A stretch of DNA of 64,000 nucleotides from Trileptium ribeirensis (GCA_030248225.1 JASANE010018627.1:1-64000), one strand, 5' to 3'. Positions 49,640-60,806 are shown, counted from the first letter of the stretch. Notes: generated by a model from the letters alone, not told the origin. Made by a program: numbers and translations.

Positions 49640-50140
49640 GTGTATAGTTGGCTAGTGTTCGATCTGTTTTGCTGTACAGTTGTGAAGCATGGCCTATGTT
49701 GAAGGATAGTGTAAAGCGACTGGAGGCATTCTAGTATCGTTGCTGGAGAACAATTTTGAGAATTTCATATTTCGATCGTATTACGAACGCTGAAATACGG
49801 CGACGATTAGGTGTTATTGAACCCAATGTAATGCATATAAAACGAAGACGGTTGACGGGGTTTGGGCATGCAGCGCGTATGTGTGATACTAGAATACCGC
49901 ACAAAATCACATTCATTGATGTTCGTGAATGGAAAAGACCAATGGGTGGTGTGCGAAAGACTTCTTTGAGAAGACTATTCGATTACATCAATATACCGGC
50001 AATTCGAAATCAATTTTCCGGAAATGCCCGGCGTGAGATAACAGAGTGGTTATTCTTTATCAAAGAAACGGCCCAAAATCGTGAAGTCTTAAAGTTCAAC
50101 ATTAGTCACATGATCAGTCCAATAGTTGAAATATGCTGAA
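49640..50140 (+). pseudogene. RTE-like LINE, C-terminal ORF2 remnant
   Basis: The plus strand reads VRSVLLYSCEAWPM, then a stop in place of a residue in 'LEAF-YRCWRTIL', then ISYFDRITNAEIRRRLG, HIKRRRLTGFGHAARM, and a WKRPMGGVRKTSLRRLF tail. This is the well-known end of RTE-type endonuclease/reverse transcriptases (LxYGCETW...RWxGHxxRM...GWKRPxGGxxKTW). The catalytic reverse transcriptase core and endonuclease are absent, and one in-frame stop lies near 49731. It is a 5'-truncated dead copy. Confidence 0.85.
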
Positions 50141-51247
50141 AAGAATTATACTGGCTGGCTGGCCTCAGTTCCTTATTACATCTTAAATTACACCTGTGAT
50201 GATTGGCAAAGTCTGGCACTGGGCTCTGCAAATTGGGGGGGGGGCTGGAATTTTCAAGTCCCCCCTGGAAGCAACCAATGCCAACCGGTTCGTGCCGCCT
50301 GTCAAAATTTTGGGCACCCCCCGGTTAATCACCTATTGGCTAATTTTTTGTTACCAATCGGTCTAAAGTATATATATAAAATTTTACCAAATTAGTATAT
50401 ATATATATATATATATATACTAAAATTCTGTCCTGAGGCCAAAAATTTCGCAATTTGTATCAAAATTTGCCTTTCTTCAAAATAGCTTTTTCTGTTCATC
50501 AAACGCGTTTCGAAAGCCTTTCCGACATGATTTTTGCCCGTTTTTCTCTTGGCAAAATGCTCCCTGGCAATATCGGGAGCCCCCGGTTCATGTCCTCCTG
50601 GCAAAATTGTCATTGAATGGAGAACCCTAGTGGTATACAGTTTTTGAAGGTAAAATAAAAACGTTTGGAATTCTGTGTTGAGGTTGCCCATCCGGATATC
50701 CGATATATCCGACAATTTTACCCGGACATGGTAAACCATATCTCGGCCCAACATTAGTCTATAGTAATCCTGAGCGTTAGCAAAAGCTAAGGTCTTTATA
50801 TGAACCTCATATTAAACCTAAGTCTGGGGCACGGTCCCGGACCATCCCGTACTCTTGCGTTGTTTTTTCTAACTAAGATGTTTTTTTAATATTGTAATGA
50901 TGTGCAATTAAAGGTGGCAGGCCAACGGTAAAATAACAAAGTAGTAGTTGGTGTTCTCAGCTGAAGTTTAGCTTAATCGGCTAGAACGGCACTGTTTTGG
51001 CTGACGGGGTGTCATAGAAACAGTTAAAATTCTTGCACATTCGGACTCAGCGCATCGAGTTGTCCAGAGAACATCCATTTCGATCGATTCTGTGAGAAAA
51101 ATTTCATCAAAATTTTAATTTTTCTCAAGGGGGTACCACACGAAAAAAAGTCAAAAAAATTTGTTCCGAATTCGGCAAAGCTTGGTGCCATCCAACACAG
51201 GACCAAAGTAAACCTGAGGAGTGTAAGTAAAATTATAAGAGACATCT
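50141..51247. other. Gene-free stretch with TA microsatellite
   Basis: Positions 50395-50420 are a (TA)n run of about 26 bp. A G-run and C-run pair flank about 50227-50330 (gggggggggg...cccccc), resembling a decayed hAT-like end, without a definable boundary. No gene is seen. Confidence 0.45.
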
Positions 51248-51255
51248 ATCATGCC

Positions 51256-51514
51256 CACGGGGGTAGCTAGGTAAAATTTCGGGGGGGGGATGGTCTGATT
51301 CAGGCCGAAATCTTATGTCGCTTCGTTCCTCCCGGCCGGTGTGTTTTTGCCCGCGGGGACGAATTTTAGATTTTTAAAGCAAAAAAAGCAGGCTACTCCG
51401 ACATTAAAAATGCAGTCCAGCTGAGAAAAATGTACTAAGGGGGGACCATTGGTAATTTTTAAGGTCAAAAAATTTGGGGGGGGAATTCCCCTTTCTCCCC
51501 TGGCTACGCCCCTG
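51256..51514. mobile_element. hAT-like MITE, 259 bp
   Basis: The left end cacgggggtagctaggtaaa and the inverted right end caggggcgtagccagggg match over about 18 bp with changes, and both lead into G-runs. The 8-bp duplication is atcatgcc (51248-51255) versus accatgcc (51515-51522), 7 of 8 identical. CAGGGGCGTAGCCAGG is a common hAT terminus. It has no coding content. Confidence 0.82.
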
Positions 51515-51684
51515 ACCATGCCTATGCCTAAGCTTTTCTTTTTTCTATCCTTTTAACGTAACGCACTCTGATGAACTACTAGATCGACCGTTAATAGCCG
51601 AAATCCGTCTAACCTTCATTCAAATTATTGAACTGACAATCACCTATACAACTATATATAGTAACCTCAGCCCGCTGTGGACTT

Positions 51685-52011
51685 GTGAGCAATTCTAAAC
51701 TATGCGATTGCGGACACCAAATGTATCTTGCACCCCGCTGTGTTATCGCACGTCCGGATAATTATGAATGGCGATGTAAACAGTGTCGTCACAAATGTTC
51801 CATACGCCAGGCATCATATTTCAAAGGCCGTCGACTTTCATGCAAGATTAAACTTAGGATGCGACGCCAATCATGTATATGCAATCTTTTCACGCCATTG
51901 TACAAAATGTTGGTACAAAACAAAACTCGGATTTCAATAACCGTATCCAATTTCGACATTTTCCCATTCAATAACGAGATTAGCAAATGCAATTCGGTCC
52001 CTGTACTTTAA
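51685..52011 (+). pseudogene. Merlin transposase relic, N-terminal part
   Basis: The frame opens with a zinc-ribbon-like pattern, CDCGHQM...WRCKQCRHKCSIR, followed by SYFKGRRLS. This is the standard N-terminus of Merlin/IS1595-type transposases (C-x-x-C-G...WxCxxC...S-x-R-x-G-S-x-F). Similarity fades after about residue 55, and the DDE domain is missing. It complements the C-terminal relic at 10570-11015 in coverage, but the two cannot be shown to be one family from this window alone. Confidence 0.7.
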
Positions 52012-52169
52012 CACCAATGTGTTCGCGAATATTTTCAAATTGTAATGTATGTAATATGAAACGCACTAATTTCTGTTCTTTTATTTATACGAAAATTAAA
52101 TTTATGTTCAATGAGGAATGGAATCACATTTGCTTTGGACAAAAGAGGACATTAAGCGGCACAGCTTAA

Positions 52170-53162
52170 GCTTTCTCATGCATCGTTAAGAACCATATTC
52201 TAGATCTCTACAAGGTTTAAATGTAAGTGTTCCATTTGTAATACTGCTTTAAGTATATTTTTTCAAATTCGTAATATTGGCATTCCTGGACGAAAGCACT
52301 GCCGGTTCTGTGTACAAATGCCGATTCTGTGAACACCTCTTTAAGATCGCAACACGCATTCCGAAGTTATGACACTTTGAACAAAATGACCAGCGGCTAT
52401 AAATCACGCTCTTTTACATCACGCATTTTTCCAATTACCCATATCTACAGAACTTCTGAATAGGTTTTTATTTTCCTCATATCAAATCTCTATCAATTTT
52501 ACATCTGTGAAAGTAATTAAATGCAACCACCCACTCACGAGGTATCCCAGTTTGAATAAAATTGGTCATTTTTGGGACTCACTTCTGGATTTTTCCATAT
52601 TCGAAGGGTCTATCGACTATAGCATCGGTCGTACGACTTCGAAATTATGGTCATTGTTAAGAGCACTCAAAATATGTCCATGGTGTTGGGGGATGGCTGG
52701 AGAATCTTAAGAGGCGGAATGGAAAAAGAATATGAAAATAGTGAGATATACCTGTACCAAATCCACAACCAAAACATACGATAACGAGTATATAGCATCT
52801 TAGGTATCGCTAAAAAGGAATATCCCTGATTACGAAACAATCCCCCTTTGGGGGTTGAATATGATTGGGTTCCAGAGACTATGGTATGGTAGCATTGCTA
52901 AAGAGATGGCCGTGCCTTTGTATGATATCCCCAGCCAAAACTGAGCCGAGTCGCTACAACATATATACGTTAATTGGCACTGATTGGGCTGAGGGGGAAA
53001 ATCAGAGAAGGGGCAAACCATCATTTCAGTATAGCCCCCATAGTGTCTGGACCCCCAATCATCTCTTACTTCCAAAAGCGATCTCTTCGAGATCAGGGTC
53101 ACCCTTTTTCAGGTATAACCTCCTGATGATGCTAAATTATTGTTCTTTTTATTTGGATTTTT
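52170..53162. other. Gene-free spacer
   Basis: No supported feature. The frame at 52865-53266 runs into the LINE and is not conserved. Confidence 0.4.
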
Positions 53163-55268
53163 TGGGGTATACGCACCTGTTCTTCCTCCCAGAAGGTGTA
53201 TATTGCGGATCCATGTGTGTTGCATCCGCTGAACGAGCAATCACCTTCGACATGGAGGACACGTAGAAAACGAGGCATGAATAGTGAAAATATTGAAAAA
53301 AAGAATTAGTGAAGAAATTGGAACGATGGAGTTCACGCTTGAACGACGAAAGACCAGCTGCTCCTACAACAGTTGGTGGAAGAGAATTCCATGCTCTAAC
53401 GGCTCGGTGACTGAAAAAGTGACGTCGGACATTCAGACGTGGTATTTCAATAGTTTCTAATTTGAAGTCATGTCCACGCGTGCTATCACATCCTGGTTTA
53501 AAAAAGTCACTTGTGTTGAGATCAGTAAGTCCATGGATCATTTTGTATATTAAGATAAGATCTGCCCGAATCCGACGTTGTTCTAAGGTTTGGATTCCGA
53601 GGAACTTCAGCCTTTCACTATACGGCCAATGACGGATCAATGGAACGAGTTTCGTAGCGTGACGTTGAACACGCTCTATTCGTTGTACATCTTGTTGATA
53701 AGATGGGCACCATACTGAAACTGCGTACTCCACGTGGGGTCTCGCTAAACTACGGTACAGATGAAGCCAAATTATTTTGTTCCAGTTCTTGATAGTACGT
53801 CGGAGAAGATTTATAATACGTTCAGCTTTTTGAGTAACTTTGACACAATGACGGGAAACCTTCACATTGTTTTCCACTAATACACCGAGGCCAGAAACAG
53901 ATTCGACAGAGATTAGTTGTTTACTTAGTAGAGAGTATGGATGTGATGGGTTGGAATGACCGCAATATATAGAGCAACATTTTTCTACATTAATGGTGAG
54001 AAGATATTCTTGACAGAAACTTGCTAGACCGTTTAGATCTTCTTGAAAAGTATTTGAGCATAGATCCGCTATCGGCCCTTCAATCCGTCGGCAAAGGCGA
54101 ATGTCATCAGCGAATTTATATATCGAGCATGACACGTACTCGTCGATATCATCAATGAAAATAATGAAAAGCGTGGGACCCAAAACCGTTCCTTGCGGAA
54201 CCCCGCTGGTAACAGGTTTCCAGGATGAAAAAGAACCGTTGACACGAACTCTGTCTACGTAAGCAGAGAAAACATTGGAGCCATAATAATAATTTATCGG
54301 TGATGCCGTACATTTTTAACTTAGTTAAAAGCGCAGAGTGGTTAACTTTATCAGAAGCTTTTTGAAAATCGACATACACGATGTCTACCCAGTCGTTTTT
54401 GTCAATGCAGTTTGTAGCAAAGTTTAAAAATTGCAAAAGTTGTGTAGTAGTTGAATGTTTAGAAACAAATCCATGTTGAGATTTGTAAAGTAATTTGTGC
54501 GAAGTTAGGTGGGACATGATTGTGTCACGAATAATGGATTCCATTACTTTACATACGGCGGATGTTAAACTAATCGGTCTGCAGCTGCTGCATTTGGAGC
54601 GGTCTCCCTTTTTAAAGAGGGGGACAACATTTCCCAAGAGCCAATCAGAGGGGAGTACACTATCGTTAAGTGACTTAGTAAAGAGTAAACAGAGTGGATA
54701 AGCGATTGATAGTTTGTGTGCAAATAGCAATAAAAATTTATTGCATATTTCATCGGTACCAGGTGAGGCGGATAGTTTGAGTTTGGTCAGTGTTTTTTAG
54801 AACAGAATCAGTGGTAAACTCCACACATGTTAGACACACATCTGTCGTATTAGGGCGGAGACTTTGGGGGAAAAGTTGATCGTTGAATATAGAAGAGAAA
54901 TAATTGTTAAATAGTTCACAGTCGTTTAAAGTCGTATTCGAGAGGACGCCGTTATCGTCGATCATTGGCCCTATCGAAGGCTTGGACGTTTGCCGCCGCA
55001 GAGCATAAGCAAAAAAGGATTTGCGATCATACTGAATGTTTTCCGCGAGTTTACACTCGTAGTTACATATAGCGCGGTCTACATAAAAAGATGCCTCGAT
55101 ACTGCATTCTATATATCTGTTCCAGCTACTTGCCGAGTTGGAGCGTTTGAACCTTCTGAACGCGTTGTGTTTTTTCTTAAAAAGCGCCATGCTGCACCAT
55201 CGGCCCAGTAAGGTTTCCTATTACTTCTCCGTTGTTTTATGGGTATAGAGGCTTTTTTGGCAAATTTT
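53163..55268 (-). mobile_element. CR1-like LINE, copy 2 with reverse transcriptase
   Basis: Read on the minus strand, the pieces run: KPYWAD...KKKHNAFRRFKRSNSASSWNRY linker (54750-55250); then WLLGNVVPLFKKGDRSKCSSCRPISLTSAVCKVMESII and YVDFQKASDKVNHSALLTKL (54152-54730); then GPTLFIIFIDDIDE, the catalytic FADDIRL, and the C-terminal domain (53149-54183). These are the ordered blocks of a CR1/Jockey-type reverse transcriptase. Frameshifts near 54740 and 54160-54300 make it inactive, and the endonuclease is missing (5' truncation at about 55268). The 3' part is nearly identical to 18149-19066, so the family was active fairly recently. The element copies its RNA into DNA at a nicked target site. 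Confidence 0.92.
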
Positions 55269-55960
55269 TTCCATGGACTTCAGCATTGAAAAGTGCGCTC
55301 TTCGTCACTTTGGTCGATCAAACCCATGTTTTGACTACACTCTTGGTGGTCAACATCTAAATGTTGAACAGGAAGTTAGGGATCTGTGTGTCACCATTTC
55401 CAGCAATCTAAAATGCTCCAAACACTACTGAACCGGTACGCCGAGGTGAGCTGGTCCTCTACAACATCCGAAAGGTTGTTTGTAACAAAAATGTTCATAT
55501 ATGTAATTCGAAAGCTCTACACTTCATTGGTGCGACCGATACTTTAGTAATGTTGCACTGTCTATTGACCAAGTTACGCTCGAGATGTTCAGTTGTTAGA
55601 ACATGTACAACACCAGGTCACCCGCATGGTACCTCACCTCGCAGAACTACTCTGCAGGGAACTGCTCGCAATTTTTGGTATTCAAACTCTAGAAACTAGA
55701 CGGCTTCGAGCTGATCTCATTCTTATATTCAAACTTTGTCACGGCGTGGTGGGGTTGCCGGTCACTCAGTTTTTTGATCAAAACCCGACTGATCGGTTGC
55801 GTGAACATAATTTCCGCTTGAGGTCAAAATACAAGCCTAACTGGAACTACGCCCGTCAGTTTTTCATCTACCGTCACATCAGCGTTTGGAATCGCATCCC
55901 AGAGGAAGTCGTCTCGGCCCCGGATCTCGCAACATTCAAGCGGATGCTCCATGCCTAAGG
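55269..55960 (+). pseudogene. Second CR1-like LINE, C-terminal remnant
   Basis: The plus strand begins FSIEKCALRHFGRSNP, YTLGGQHLNVEQEVRDLCV and SSNLKCSKHY, then after frame breaks LEHVQHQVTRMVPHL, FGIQTLETRRLRADLILIFK and YRHISVWNRIPEEVVSAPDLATFKRML, ending in TAA at 55956-55958. This is the thumb and C-terminal region of a different CR1-like family. It abuts the minus-strand LINE head to head at about 55268. The 3' untranslated part probably runs to about 56130. It is inactive. Confidence 0.85.
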
Positions 55961-56143
55961 CTCAGTGCCACAGCTATCACCATTTCCAGATCCGCTCATA
56001 CTGGGACGTGAACATTCCAATCGACAAGACCAAATAGTGCCGACTACGGCACTGCATACACCGGCGTCCATACAACGATCTTCTTATCACTGGTCAATCA
56101 CCTCAATTGTGACGCCGACCGGTGAGTATATATATACGTATAT

Positions 56144-58117
56144 CAGGGAATAACCAGAACCGTCCATTTTAACCGGATCCGGAACCTGGTCTTCGAAATC
56201 TATATATAGTAAAACAGATGAAGGAAGAAATGCAGGTATATACAGTGGATTTAAATTGTGTTAAAAATAACTTTTACATTAAACTTAATGTATTGTGATG
56301 GCATTATTGCCTTTCTGGAACTTTAAAGAGACTGAGGAAGCAAAATAATGTTTGTTTATCAATCAGTATATCAGTTTTTTTGGACCTGCAGCGCAAAAAA
56401 TCATTTTCCACTATACATCCTTGCATATATTGTGTGAAAATGAATGTGCTTATAACGCATGGAGCGTAAGTAAGCACTTTCGCTCTGTTTCCAGTCGCCT
56501 CCCTTTATTACACATACGTTTGTTACATGTTATTCTGTAGGAAACTTGCCATTATTGATTTATATGGTTCTTGGATATAATAATAGAAGGTATATATATA
56601 CAATAATTTTCTGATCAGTGGTCAGGGACACTGTTTAAGCTAGCGTTGGGCAACCAGTGTCCGCCAGTTAGATGATCATGATGACAACTTTCTAATCACA
56701 ATGCTATAAATGAGACCAACTGTTATGCTGCTCGCACAGTTTCAATGAGTGCAGTTCATTGCCAAAGACGCAGTTTCTGGCTGCATTGCAGATAACGTTA
56801 CTTTACTTCAATGTACACTGATTTACAAAGTTTGCAAGCGCACTGGCTTGTGCTTGACGCCATGTTTGTTAGCCAAGCTTACAGCTAAGTACTTCCACAT
56901 AATCCATACTCTATTACCGAGCTGGTCCGGTTTATATCTAACATACCCCGCAGACTTCTGAATGTGTAAAATAGCTTCTACAAGCGTCGACCTGGCTTTG
57001 TTTTGTTAACAAAATCCTGCAGGTTAACATAAAAATTCTAGCTGAAATTTTGTGTCCCACTTCGTTTCATACTGTAAATGCTGAGTTAACCTTTTGTTTT
57101 GCTTGGTTGTATTGGAATTTGATCATAGTGTATACGTTACGTTATGTTTGAACCACAGACGAAACAAAAATGTGGAAAATTTCTTACAAATTTTTAAGCG
57201 GGAATTCCGATTCCGGTATGGTTTTTGCGCTTTGTCGGAACCGCAACTGGAATATGATTTTCGCCGGAACCGGAATTCCGGTTACTCAATGATGTATATT
57301 TTTCAGCATTTTTTGCCTCTTCTGTGGTCTAAACATACCTATGTAATATATATGTATACAATGATCAAGTTCCAATACACCCAAGCAAAAGCAAAGATTA
57401 ACTCAGCAATTTACCGTGTGAAACGTAAGTAGGGCGCATAATTTCAGTAGGAATTTTTCATCTGAACCTGCAAAAGCAAAGTAAAGTAACGTTATGTGGA
57501 ACGCAGCCAAAAATTGGCAATGAACTATATTTATTGAAACTGTGCGAGCAGCATCACAATTTGTGTCATTTACAGCATTCTGATTTGAAAGCTATCATTA
57601 TTATCATATAACTGACGGGCACTGTTTACCCAACGATAGCCTACACAGTGTCTCTGACCACTGATCAGAAAATTGCTTTCTATTATTTTCTTTTAAATCC
57701 ATATAAACCAATTATTTGAAGTTTTCTACAGAACGACATGTAACAAACGCATGTGTAGTAAACGGAGGCGACTGGAGACACAGCGAAAGTATTTGTTCTA
57801 CGTTCTATGCGTTGTAAGCACATTCAGTTTGACGCAGTATACCCAAGGGTGTATAGCGGAAGGTATTTTTTTCTCTATATGTCCTAAAACCGACATATTG
57901 GTCGATAAATAAACATTATTAGCTTCCTCAGTCTCTTTAAAGTTTCAGAAAGATAATAATGCCGTCACAATACATTAAGTATAATATTAAAGTTATTTTT
58001 AATACATTTTAAATCCACTGTACCTTAATTTCTTCCTTCATCTGTTTTGTTATATATAAGTTTGGATGACCAGGTTCCGAATCCGGTTTTAATGGACGGT
58101 TCCGGTTGCTGGTTCAG
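56144..58117. mobile_element. Foldback element, about 2 kb, hAT-like ends
   Basis: Long inverted arms, about 56144-56814 and 57478-58117, pair along their whole length. Examples are ccgtccattttaaccggat against its complement near 58090, gcttcctcagtctctttaaa near 57920 against 56321-56340, and tttctgatcagtggtcag near 56608 against 57656-57672. The ends begin CAGGGAATAACC / CCTGAACC and hold GGAACCGG arrays, a cluster of which recurs in the loop at 57196-57290. The arms have diverged by indels and substitutions. Flanks are TATA-rich, so the target duplication is unclear. Open frames in the loop are not recognisable proteins. Confidence 0.8.
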
Positions 58118-59912
58118 GTATATATATTACGAATTGCCCCTTCGAATCGATTGGCCGTGTAGAGTAGTATAATAATTTGAAGGCTACTAATAGTGTAAGC
58201 CAATTGAAACATCCTTCCTAAGCGTGCCGGGTTAGGCGAGCTCAAGGAGGTAACTCATTCAGTTTAGCATCGGCCGTCGTTGACTAGCAAATCAGTTATT
58301 GCGACAACAGCCGTTTTAGGGTAAAAACTGGGATTTTTTTAGTAAACTATCTCTCGTCAACAGCACATTGCAAAACCATAGGATTTTTGTTTCTTTCTAG
58401 AGTGATAGACGTGATTCCGCTCTGTGTACAGTTTCTACTATGACTAAATTAGGTCTCTGTGACTGACTGATGTGTATGCTATCTATAAATAATTACAGAC
58501 AATAAAATTTCATTAAGATTTTAGGTTCATATTTTAAATTCGAGTAATTTGGGTTTGTATAGTAAACGCATAACTATCACCGTATCAGCACATCGACTAA
58601 TTATCGAAAGCGGAATTTGTATGATTGCTGCAAACCAGAAATCATTCTTCGTACAGCAGTATGGTAAGCCTTTTTTTGTTTATACTCATACGTACGTATA
58701 TATAGTAACCAGGTTCAGATGTGTTAATATTAGTCATTGAGCGGAGCTCGGCAAAGCCGAGCGAAGCGTTTTTATTTTCTGTCTGAGAGTAAAAAGGTCG
58801 ATGTCCATCCGTTCGTTCGGTCCGACGGATCTCAAGAACCACTGAACGGATTTTAAAAAACTTTTTTTTGTTTGAAAGCCTATCATGTCAGAGTGTGCAC
58901 CTGATATTTGGGATTAAAAATTTTTGAGTGGTTAATTAGTAATTAGCTAATTAGTTAATTTTATGCAGCTAAAATAGAGAATTTTGCAATATTTGTGTTA
59001 TTTATTGAAATAGAATCGTTTCGATCAAACCATTATAGGGTTTTTTGGGTCGAAGAATTCAAATATAATATTATTACCAATGATAAAGCCCTATGCAATG
59101 TAGTTACAAGAACATAAAATTGAGTACATTCGTAATGCCGCAGCCCAAGCTCCGCTTACAAATGTAGTTCCACTACCGACTTGTATATATACTTATTATG
59201 GAGAGTCAGACATATACATTTTGTGACATTCAGGGCATTAATTACAAATACCCCAGAATTTTTAAAGTGGCTTGAGAGAAATATTATGAAGGTTTTTTAA
59301 CTCGGTAGCATTTTACAATACAAAGTGCCCTTCTTCCGTAATTAATTTGCTCGTGTCCACTGTGACGTATAGGTGTGTGTTCTACATTTTAATATGAAAT
59401 CTCGGCGCCTAAATGCCGGTTCTAGGGATTTCGATGCTGCGATATTTATGTAAACAATCGTCCTTAAGGCTGCCTCAGATTGTTAATATTTGACCACCGA
59501 CATTTTGCATTTTACTTATTATATACTTATATTAATACTTATATGTTAATACTTATATTATATGTAATTTTGATCTTGGCTTTCTTAAGGATAACACTGA
59601 TATATTTGCTATTTTGAATATAATCATTGAAAAGGCAAAATACATTTAGCCCAAAATATTTATCGATAAAGTGTCTAGATGATGTAGTTACATACTATGA
59701 TAACGACGCGCTATTTGCACACATTTTCAGTATCACGGATGCTGTATGCATGAACGTTGTTTTCTTAGCTTTAAATATGTACCATTGGGATATTTAGTCT
59801 TCGAGCGAATGATTTTCAGTCATAGCATATACATGGTTTACAAACTTTTTGTTAAATGTGTGCGCTTGCAATAGAATGAATTTATTTTACTTTTTTCGGC
59901 CTCGACATGTCA
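58118..59912. other. Gene-free stretch with a CTCGGC hairpin repeat
   Basis: At 58742-58765 the sequence gagctcggcaaagccgagc forms a perfect 7-bp or longer stem with an AAA loop. It is followed by a 'cgatgtccatccgttcgttc' and 'ctcaagaaccactgaacgga' block that looks like a piece of a dispersed repeat of unknown class. An A+T run with ttaattag repeats lies at 58930-58960. No gene is supported. Confidence 0.45.
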
Positions 59913-60439
59913 TGCGCGAGTAAACTTAAGGTGACCAGGCCAACTACGCTATTTTGTAATTTTGTTTAAAATTTATTACGGAACCTTTATTGGTCAATTG
60001 AAATTCAACGTAAAACTGTTCGCGAACACAGCGCTCTCGATTGAAATCTAACCATTTTGTGTTCGCGAAAATTCAAGTAAAATTAACCAAATTTTTAAGA
60101 ACGGAAATTTGTCGATTTGAATTAAACTAGTTTTGTTCGCGAACACCGAGAGCTTCACTATAGCATCGATTTGATTGTGACGTCACTTTTGCATTAAATC
60201 TGTTCGTGAACACTGAATAACCTAAATTTAAATGATTAAGCATTAATGAACATAATTTCTGCAAATTGGAATCGCCGAAATTCTATTCGCACACAAGGTC
60301 TAATTTCTGGCACGTGAATTTTGATTTTGGTTAGCGAAAACCTGAATTAAATTAAGCCTTTTCCGTAACAAGGGTTTGCCATTCGATATCAGTAATGACA
60401 CAGTACGATGGTTGGCGGGGTCACCTTAAGTTTAGTCCA
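59913..60439. mobile_element. TGCGCGAGTAAAC-family MITE, copy C
   Basis: About 527 bp. The left end tgcgcgagtaaacttaaggt is identical to copy A; the right end is shortened (accttaagtttagtcca). It is longer than copies A and B because of an extra internal piece near 60120-60170 that includes another ttcgcgaa palindrome. The flanking TCA/TCT is an imperfect match, so its target duplication is not secure. It lies about 150 bp upstream of the second alpha-tubulin exon, inside the presumed first intron or promoter. Confidence 0.8.
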
Positions 60440-60586
60440 TCTACTACATCATGCTGTCATCTAGCGATCTGTGACATCTCGGATGACTGGTTTCCACATA
60501 AGTGATTTGTGCACAATCGTGTAGTAGAATGTCACCAGTTTTTTTTTAGTTTTTTATTGCTTGCAGAATGTGTGTGGTTGTTTTAG

Positions 60587-60806
60587 AGAGAAGTAATATC
60601 CATTCACATTGGGCAAGCAGGCGTTCAAATTGGTAACGCATGCTGGGAACTTTACTGCCTTGAACATGGAATCAACCCAGACGGCCGCCTTCAAAGTAAT
60701 CAGTCGGATATTAGTGATGATTCGTTTTCGACATTCTTCTCCGATACCGGATCCGGAAAGTATGTTCCCCGCACGATAATGGTCGATTTGGAACCTACTG
60801 TTGTTG
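60587..60806 (+). CDS. Alpha-tubulin, exon 2 (residues 2-74)
   Basis: After a ttttag acceptor the exon reads [20 protein letters not shown], then [14 protein letters not shown], and closes with [14 protein letters not shown] before a GTACGT donor. The intron directly after the start codon is the usual place in animal alpha-tubulins; the ATG exon itself was not identified. GTP-contact residues Q11 and the DLEPT motif (E71) are kept. The acetylation loop is unusual: human SDKTIGGGDDSF is replaced by [11 protein letters not shown], one residue shorter and without lysine 40; C4 is valine. The protein would pair with beta-tubulin in microtubules. The divergence suggests a specialised isotype. Confidence 0.93.

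Noticed and set aside
56749..57432. Open frames in the loop of the foldback element
   Set aside because: 70 and 112 codons, no motif, and composed partly of GGAACCGG array sequence.
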